Positions 59,215 through 64,000 of a stretch of DNA of 64,000 nucleotides are shown piece after piece; within the stretch, counting starts at the first letter, position 1, and every line of letters starts with the position of its first letter. The notes under the pieces were generated by a model that was not told the origin of the DNA, did no database searches, and worked only from the letters and a program-made list of their open reading frames with translations. The position numbers and the translations under genes are program-made. This DNA comes from Advenella incenata (lineage in GTDB: Bacteria; Pseudomonadota; Gammaproteobacteria; Burkholderiales; Burkholderiaceae_B). Location: NCBI RefSeq assembly GCF_004217095.1, contig NZ_SHKO01000003.1:1-64000 (forward strand), in the 5' to 3' direction.

Positions 59215-59240
59215 GCAGGCCCAGCCATTGCCGGGCCTGC
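59215..59240. terminator. hairpin between converging rraA and pirin genes
   Basis: GCAGGCCC and GGGCCTGC form a perfect 8-bp GC-rich stem with a 10-base loop. There is no T run on either side, so termination efficiency is uncertain. Confidence 0.4.
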
Positions 59241-59250
59241 AGCCGCTTGG

Positions 59251-60141
59251 CTATTCGGTAGCGGAGCGGTCCCGGGCCTGTCCGATACGTCCGAACTGCC
59301 CGGCATTGAAGTCGGCCAGTGCCTGGCGAATTTGTTCTTCGGTATTCATAACAAACGGACCATACCCGGCTATCGGTTCTGCGATGGGCTCGCCACTCAT
59401 CAGCAACAGAGCGGCCGCCTCTTTCGCCTGAATGGTGATGGTGGTGCCGCCTTGGGCAAACGTGACCAGTTGGCTGGCCCCAGCGTCGGCACTGCCGTTT
59501 ATATTCACGGTGCCATGGCGCACCAGCAGCATGACCGTGTGGTTCGCAGGCAGCTCGAATGTGGCGCGGCTGCCCGGTGCCAGGCTGGTGTCCCATAAGT
59601 TGACCGGGGTGAACGTGGCTGCCGGCCCCTGATGATCTTTGTACCTACCGGCGATGACCCGCAATGTACCCGCCTCATCGGGTAGGGTGACGGTCGGGAT
59701 ATCGTCGGCTGTGATGCTCTGGTAGCGGGCCGGCGTCATTTTGTCGCGCGCCGGCAGGTTCAGCCACAGTTGCACCATTTCGAAATCTCCCCCTTTTTGT
59801 GAATACGCTTCGGAAAAGAATTCGTCGTGCATGATGCCTGCGCCGGCTGTCATCCACTGGACGTCGCCCGCGGCGATGATGCCGCCGCCACCTGACGAGT
59901 CCCGGTGCTCCACTTCGCCCTTGTAGGCGATGGTGATGGTTTCAAAGCCGCGGTGCGGATGCTCGCCTACGCCTCGCCGCTGCTGGCTGGGCGAAAAATG
60001 CCGTGGTTGCGCATAATCGAGCAGCAGAAACGGATCGGGATTCACGTTCCGTTGCCCATAGGAGAACATGGACCGTACGTGAAAGGCATTGCCGACCCAA
60101 TGGGGGGCAGGGGCGTGGTGAATAAGCGGGGTTTTGTCCAT
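59251..60141 (-). CDS. pirin family protein
   Basis: A 296-residue bicupin. The N-terminal cupin carries the metal ligands in GEHPHRGFETIT and GAGIMHDEFF; the C-terminal cupin ends with LLLMSGEPIAEPIAGYGPFV. Bacterial pirins such as YhhW bind iron or other metals and some cleave quercetin; others act as regulators. ATG 60141 has AGGAG seven bases upstream, and an in-frame ATG 90 bases earlier has no support. It runs divergently from the heme receptor, 402 bp apart. Confidence 0.92.
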   Translation of the reverse strand: MDKTPLIHHAPAPHWVGNAFHVRSMFSYGQRNVNPDPFLLLDYAQPRHFSPSQQRRGVGEHPHRGFETITIAYKGEVEHRDSSGGGGIIAAGDVQWMTAGAGIMHDEFFSEAYSQKGGDFEMVQLWLNLPARDKMTPARYQSITADDIPTVTLPDEAGTLRVIAGRYKDHQGPAATFTPVNLWDTSLAPGSRATFELPANHTVMLLVRHGTVNINGSADAGASQLVTFAQGGTTITIQAKEAAALLLMSGEPIAEPIAGYGPFVMNTEEQIRQALADFNAGQFGRIGQARDRSATE

Positions 60142-60543
60142 GATCGGCTCCTGGTTACCAATATATTCATATATTGGGCGCCTTTGCGCAATGACAATAT
60201 AAAAGCGAAGCTGTTGTTTTCTGTCGATCAAAGGATGGGGAGACGGCGACTAACATGCGCGCGTGCCCGCAAGTAACATCAAATCCCCCGCATTTGGACA
60301 CGGACTTGTCCTGTCTTTCCTGCATTCGTTTCGTCATTTTCTCTATTGCATGCAGGGTAGAGCGCAGCAACGGGGGGTGGCCCAATGGTTTATTGGATGC
60401 TGATATTTAATAAGAATGGTATTGATAACTATTATCATTCATAGTATTATTCAGTTTCAGTTATTTCAACATGTATCTCCGGCGTCAGGTTTCTGGTTTG
60501 GCACGTTCGGCATGCCGAGATCTTCTTTCCCTATCCTGCAACT
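60142..60543. other. divergent intergenic region pirin / heme receptor
   Basis: A 402-bp gap. The right half is AT-rich and contains a Fur box (60424-60436) in a suitable place for the heme receptor promoter, with a possible -10 TATTAT shortly after. I see no ECF sigma/anti-sigma genes (hurIR type) that control the heme operon in Bordetella. Confidence 0.5.
60424..60436. promoter_or_regulatory. Fur box for the heme-uptake operon
   Basis: GATAAC-T-ATTATC is a 6-1-6 Fur-type inverted repeat with one mismatch, inside TTGATAACTATTATCATT. It lies about 110 bp upstream of the receptor start. Confidence 0.75.
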
Positions 60544-62862
60544 ATGAAAACAGTCTCTTTCCCATTCTTTCGCCTGACGCTACTTGCATCGCTTCTGTGC
60601 ACTGGCGTTGCCCATGGCCAGGCCACGACTGGGAGCGGTAACGCGGTTGCGTCACCGAATCCGGCTATCCCCAAGCTGGGCGCGGTCCACGCGCAGGCAG
60701 AGGCTGCTGCTGCCAGTTGGGAAACCTCCACCAGCGCGGCCGAGATTGCCGACAGACAGGTTCAGAACTGGTCTGACCTGGGGCGGTTGATTCCCGGGCT
60801 GGATTTCAATCGCAGCAATAAAAGCGTCAATATGCGAGGGCTGGATGGCAATCGGGTCCGGATTCTGGAAGACGGTATTCCGCTACCATGGTTGAATGAT
60901 GGCAGCCGGGGCGTAAAAGGCGGCATGGAAACGATTAATTTCAATACGCTGTCGGCTGTTGATGTGGTGCGTGGTGCCGGTGCCGGCAATGCTGCTACCC
61001 TAACGGGTACAGTCATGCTGCGCGGACTGCGTCCCGACGATTTGCTGACAGAGGGCAAAAATATCGGTTTGCTAGTCAGGGGCACGCATGATGGGCTGGA
61101 TGACAGCATTGGTGGCGACATGGCATTTGCAGCCCGATTGGGGGCCTCAACGAAAATGCTGATTCAGTACGGTATCAGTACCGGCAGCGAAGAAGAGAAT
61201 GGCGGCGATATCGGCGGCTACGGCGCGGCGCGCACCAAGATGAATCCGGCCGACTACACCCGCAAGAACGTAGGGCTTCGCCTGGAGCATGAGCTGGCCC
61301 CAGGTCATACGCTCGGCCTGGGCGCCAGTACCTTCAGGCTGGACCGCGATATCGATCTACAGCATGAGCAGAACACCTCTACCTATGCGATTGGCAATAA
61401 CCAACTGACTGAGCGCCTGAAACGAGATCGTATATGGGTCGATTACAACTATCAATCCACACAGGCCTATTCCGCATTGGATCAGGCCGGCATCCAGCTG
61501 TACTGGAGCAAGACCCGGCTGGACAATAATCAGCATGCTTTTCGCAAGAAGGACGGGCGCGCTTTTGCCAGGCCAGGAGATCCTTTCATGTATGGCTATC
61601 CTAGCGGCTTGTATGAGCGCAATAACAGCATCGAACAAAAAGGCTGGGGTCTCAATCTGAGTGCGGGCGGCTATTGGGGCGATGCCGCGTTGCGCGGTCA
61701 CTGGACCGTGGCCGGCACTTTTGCTGATGACACCTATGAACAGTACTCGGCCGGGGTAGATAATTGTCCTGTCGTTCCCGCCGGGCTGCCTGCGCCCATG
61801 GGGCCGCGTACCTGCGACTTCCTGCATTCCAACCAGGGTGATACGCCCGAAGTCAAAAGCCGCGACTGGTCGCTGTTTGCCAGTCATGCGTTCATATGGA
61901 ACGACGGCCAGTTCGAACTGACCCCGGCCCTGCGTTACGATGGCTGGTCGCGCAAACCGCAGACCGGCGGCGGTTTTGCCTCCAACCAGAACGGCTATGA
62001 AAGTGAACTGCGAAATCGCAGCGGCAATCAGGTTTCTCCATCGCTCGAATTCGCCTGGAACGCTTCGGACATCTATCGTGTGACCGCCCGCTATGGTTAT
62101 GGCTATCGGGCGCCCACCGCACCAGAGCTGTTTCTACAGTATGGGTCCCCCGCCAACTACATGCGCAAGGGCGATCCCAATTTGAAGGCCGAGCGCAGCC
62201 GCGGCTGGGAATTGGGTTTTCAGGCCAGGGGGCAGATAGTCGGCGGTTCCCTGAATATATTCGAGACACGATATAAGGATTTTATCGATGAGGATGTTCC
62301 TGTCGGTCCTGACTCTCCGTTCTATGCCATGATGCAGCAGGGTCTGTATCCCAATGGCGTGACCACTTACGCCAATCGCGATCGCGTCCGGATTTACGGC
62401 GCAGAAGCCATGGGCTATTGGAACGTCAATGACAATTTGTACACCCGCGCGACGGTGGCATGGACGGTTGGCAAAGACCTGGAAACCGGCCAGCATCTGA
62501 ATTCGGTCGCACCGCTCAAAGGCACGCTGGCACTGGGCTACAGAACGCCGCAGTGGGGGGCGGAGACAGTATGGACACTGGCAAATAAACGCGATAAAGT
62601 GCAGTATCCGGAAGCTGCCGCAGGTGCTCCAAATGCGGATTTTCAGGCCCCCGGTTATGGTACGCTTGATGTACACGGATGGTGGGCGCCGGCCGGTTTG
62701 AAGGGCGTCAAGTTCCAGCTTAGCGTGGTCAATTTGTTTGACAAGAAATACTGGAATGCGCTGAACGTGCCTACCGCAGGTCCAACCGCCATCGCTCGTC
62801 CGGTCGATTATTATTCCGAAGCAGGCCGCTATGTGCGGGTGTCAGTCAGCTATCAATATTGA
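60544..62862 (+). CDS. TonB-dependent heme/hemoprotein receptor
   Basis: A 772-residue outer-membrane receptor with signal peptide (FFRLTLLASLLCTGVAHGQ), plug domain (MRGLDGNRVRILEDGIPLPW, VDVVRGAGAGNAATLTG) and a barrel that ends in Tyr. In the barrel, YRAPTAPELF and GDPNLKAE correspond to the FRAP and NPNL motifs of HemR/HmuR receptors. No histidine stands between them, although HemR-type receptors keep a heme-binding His there. The HemS-type gene follows 80 bases later, which supports heme as the ligand. A Fur box lies upstream. The Bordetella counterpart would be bhuR. Confidence 0.88.
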   Translation: MKTVSFPFFRLTLLASLLCTGVAHGQATTGSGNAVASPNPAIPKLGAVHAQAEAAAASWETSTSAAEIADRQVQNWSDLGRLIPGLDFNRSNKSVNMRGLDGNRVRILEDGIPLPWLNDGSRGVKGGMETINFNTLSAVDVVRGAGAGNAATLTGTVMLRGLRPDDLLTEGKNIGLLVRGTHDGLDDSIGGDMAFAARLGASTKMLIQYGISTGSEEENGGDIGGYGAARTKMNPADYTRKNVGLRLEHELAPGHTLGLGASTFRLDRDIDLQHEQNTSTYAIGNNQLTERLKRDRIWVDYNYQSTQAYSALDQAGIQLYWSKTRLDNNQHAFRKKDGRAFARPGDPFMYGYPSGLYERNNSIEQKGWGLNLSAGGYWGDAALRGHWTVAGTFADDTYEQYSAGVDNCPVVPAGLPAPMGPRTCDFLHSNQGDTPEVKSRDWSLFASHAFIWNDGQFELTPALRYDGWSRKPQTGGGFASNQNGYESELRNRSGNQVSPSLEFAWNASDIYRVTARYGYGYRAPTAPELFLQYGSPANYMRKGDPNLKAERSRGWELGFQARGQIVGGSLNIFETRYKDFIDEDVPVGPDSPFYAMMQQGLYPNGVTTYANRDRVRIYGAEAMGYWNVNDNLYTRATVAWTVGKDLETGQHLNSVAPLKGTLALGYRTPQWGAETVWTLANKRDKVQYPEAAAGAPNADFQAPGYGTLDVHGWWAPAGLKGVKFQLSVVNLFDKKYWNALNVPTAGPTAIARPVDYYSEAGRYVRVSVSYQY

Positions 62863-62942
62863 CCGACAAAAAATTTGAGACTGGCCGGGCCGTCGCAAGA
62901 TCGCCCGGTCAAAACCGTTTAGCTACTATAAGAGAGATATCC

Positions 62943-63980
62943 ATGACACAACAGAGCACTGATTTGAAAGCCCGTTACGATGCATTATTGCAGGATGAGC
63001 CCAAAATGCGCGTACGCAATGCGGCAGAAAAACTGGATGTCAGTGAAATGGAGCTGGTTGCCGCCCAATGTGGCGATATTGAAGCCACATTGCTGGAAGG
63101 CTCGGCGCAAACCATTTTCAAGGAGCTGCCAACGCTGGGCGAAGTCATGCTGCTGACACGCAATGAATGGTGTGTTCACGAACGCCACGGGCGTTATGAA
63201 TCGGTCAAGGTTGGCCATGGCCCGGTCGGCTTGGTATTGGGCGCAGATCTTGACCTGCGGGTGTTTTTCTCCAGCTGGAAATATGCCTGGGCCGTCACTC
63301 AGAACGGCCGCAAGAGCATCCAGTTTTTTGACGGCGCAGGCATGGCCCTGCACAAGGTGTATTGCACCGAAAATTCGGACATGGCGGCATATGATGCGTT
63401 GGTTGAAAAGTTTCGCGCCGCCGATCAGGAGCCAGCACCGGTTGACCGGACACCTGCAGCGCCAAAGGCCTATGCCAGCGAAGTGCCTGAACTTTTGCGC
63501 CAAGAGTGGCTGGGCATGACCGATACGCACGACTTTGCCGGCCTGTTGAAAAAATGGAATCTGCCTCGCGTGCAGGTGCTGCAAAGCGCTGGTGAAGATC
63601 TGGCGCAGCGTGTAGACAATGATGCCATCGAAGTCATGCTGCAGAAAGCGGCCGAATCGGATCTGCCCATTATGTGCTTTGTTGGCAATAAAGGCATGAT
63701 CCAGATTCACTCGGGTCCGGTCAAAAAACTCATGCGTACCGGCCCCTGGTTCAATATTCTGGATCCGAAATTCAATCTGCATCTGAATACCACGGCCATC
63801 CACAGCATCTGGATCGTGAACAAGCCCACCGAAGACGGCTGGGTGACCTCGCTGGAAGGGTATTCCGAAGATGGAGAACAAATTGTGCAGTTCTTCGGCG
63901 CGCGCAAGCCCGGCGTACCCGAGATCAGGCAATGGCGCGAGCTGCTTGAATCGCTTTGCAAGCAACCGCTGGCCGCCTGA
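62943..63980 (+). CDS. hmuS: HemS/HmuS-family heme-handling protein
   Basis: A 345-residue cytoplasmic protein made of two similar halves (about residues 20-165 and 185-335). His196 in DTHDF and Arg209, 13 residues later, fall exactly where Yersinia HemS has its heme ligand and support residue. IQIHSGPV, GPWFNILDPKFNLHL and VTSLEGYSEDGEQIVQFFGARKPG are family-typical. Function: heme transfer to, or degradation by, heme oxygenase. ATG 62943 is preferred over a frame start at 62859 that overlaps the receptor gene. Transport genes hmuTUV are expected to the right of the window. Confidence 0.94.
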   Translation: MTQQSTDLKARYDALLQDEPKMRVRNAAEKLDVSEMELVAAQCGDIEATLLEGSAQTIFKELPTLGEVMLLTRNEWCVHERHGRYESVKVGHGPVGLVLGADLDLRVFFSSWKYAWAVTQNGRKSIQFFDGAGMALHKVYCTENSDMAAYDALVEKFRAADQEPAPVDRTPAAPKAYASEVPELLRQEWLGMTDTHDFAGLLKKWNLPRVQVLQSAGEDLAQRVDNDAIEVMLQKAAESDLPIMCFVGNKGMIQIHSGPVKKLMRTGPWFNILDPKFNLHLNTTAIHSIWIVNKPTEDGWVTSLEGYSEDGEQIVQFFGARKPGVPEIRQWRELLESLCKQPLAA

Positions 63981-64000
63981 TGGCATGACCGAATCGACAA

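Overview
The window reads as a chromosomal segment of a betaproteobacterium of the Alcaligenaceae. The genus is an inference: Advenella or a close relative fits the moderate GC content, and the single-chain MurE-MurF fusion is a feature known from Bordetella and relatives. The core of the window is the dcw cell-wall and division cluster in standard order (mraZ, rsmH, ftsL, ftsI, murEF, mraY, murD, ftsW, murG, murC, ddlB, ftsQ, ftsA, ftsZ). It is followed by lpxC, a DciA-type gene, an M23 peptidase and secA. I see no CRISPR array, prophage or intact insertion sequence.

Left arm (1-14.9 kb). A divergent catabolic island holds a LacI repressor, a HisD-family dehydrogenase, an SDR, an MHS-type MFS transporter and a zinc dehydrogenase. 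These match, family for family, the hpsR/N/O/P/U genes for 2,3-dihydroxypropane-1-sulfonate (DHPS) use in Cupriavidus, but the desulfonating suyAB genes are absent. Two near-identical 18-bp operators flank the promoter region. Next come a Fur-controlled siderophore receptor, small DsrE-like and SWIB genes, pyrC, an O-methyltransferase, the ABC-F ATPase uup and the RNase P RNA gene.

Middle (15-38.3 kb). The dcw cluster starts at a well-defined promoter whose -10 element overlaps a 10-bp-periodic array of MraZ boxes. Most junctions overlap by 1-19 bases. The only long internal gap is between ftsA and ftsZ, and it carries a perfect 13-bp tandem repeat. ftsZ ends at a strong terminator.

Right arm (38.3-64 kb). 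mgtE and an inositol-monophosphatase gene run leftward. They are followed by two proteins with recognisable folds but apparently lost active-site residues: an MnmC-like protein without a SAM motif, and a GH31-like protein without its catalytic Asp. Then come a tRNA-Lys(UUU) with a consensus promoter, an MFS exporter, and an eight-gene leftward operon pairing a branched-chain-amino-acid-type ABC importer with an aldehyde dehydrogenase, an SDR, a zinc alcohol dehydrogenase and a terminal substrate-binding protein. After it lie sodC, a YnfA-family gene, a patatin-like lipoprotein, rraA and a pirin. The window ends with a Fur-boxed heme-uptake unit (TonB receptor plus HemS-type protein) whose transport genes probably continue beyond the right edge.

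The best candidates for something not yet described are the hps-like cluster without a local desulfonation enzyme, the two putative pseudoenzymes at 41-45 kb, and the ABC-importer/dehydrogenase operon of unknown substrate.
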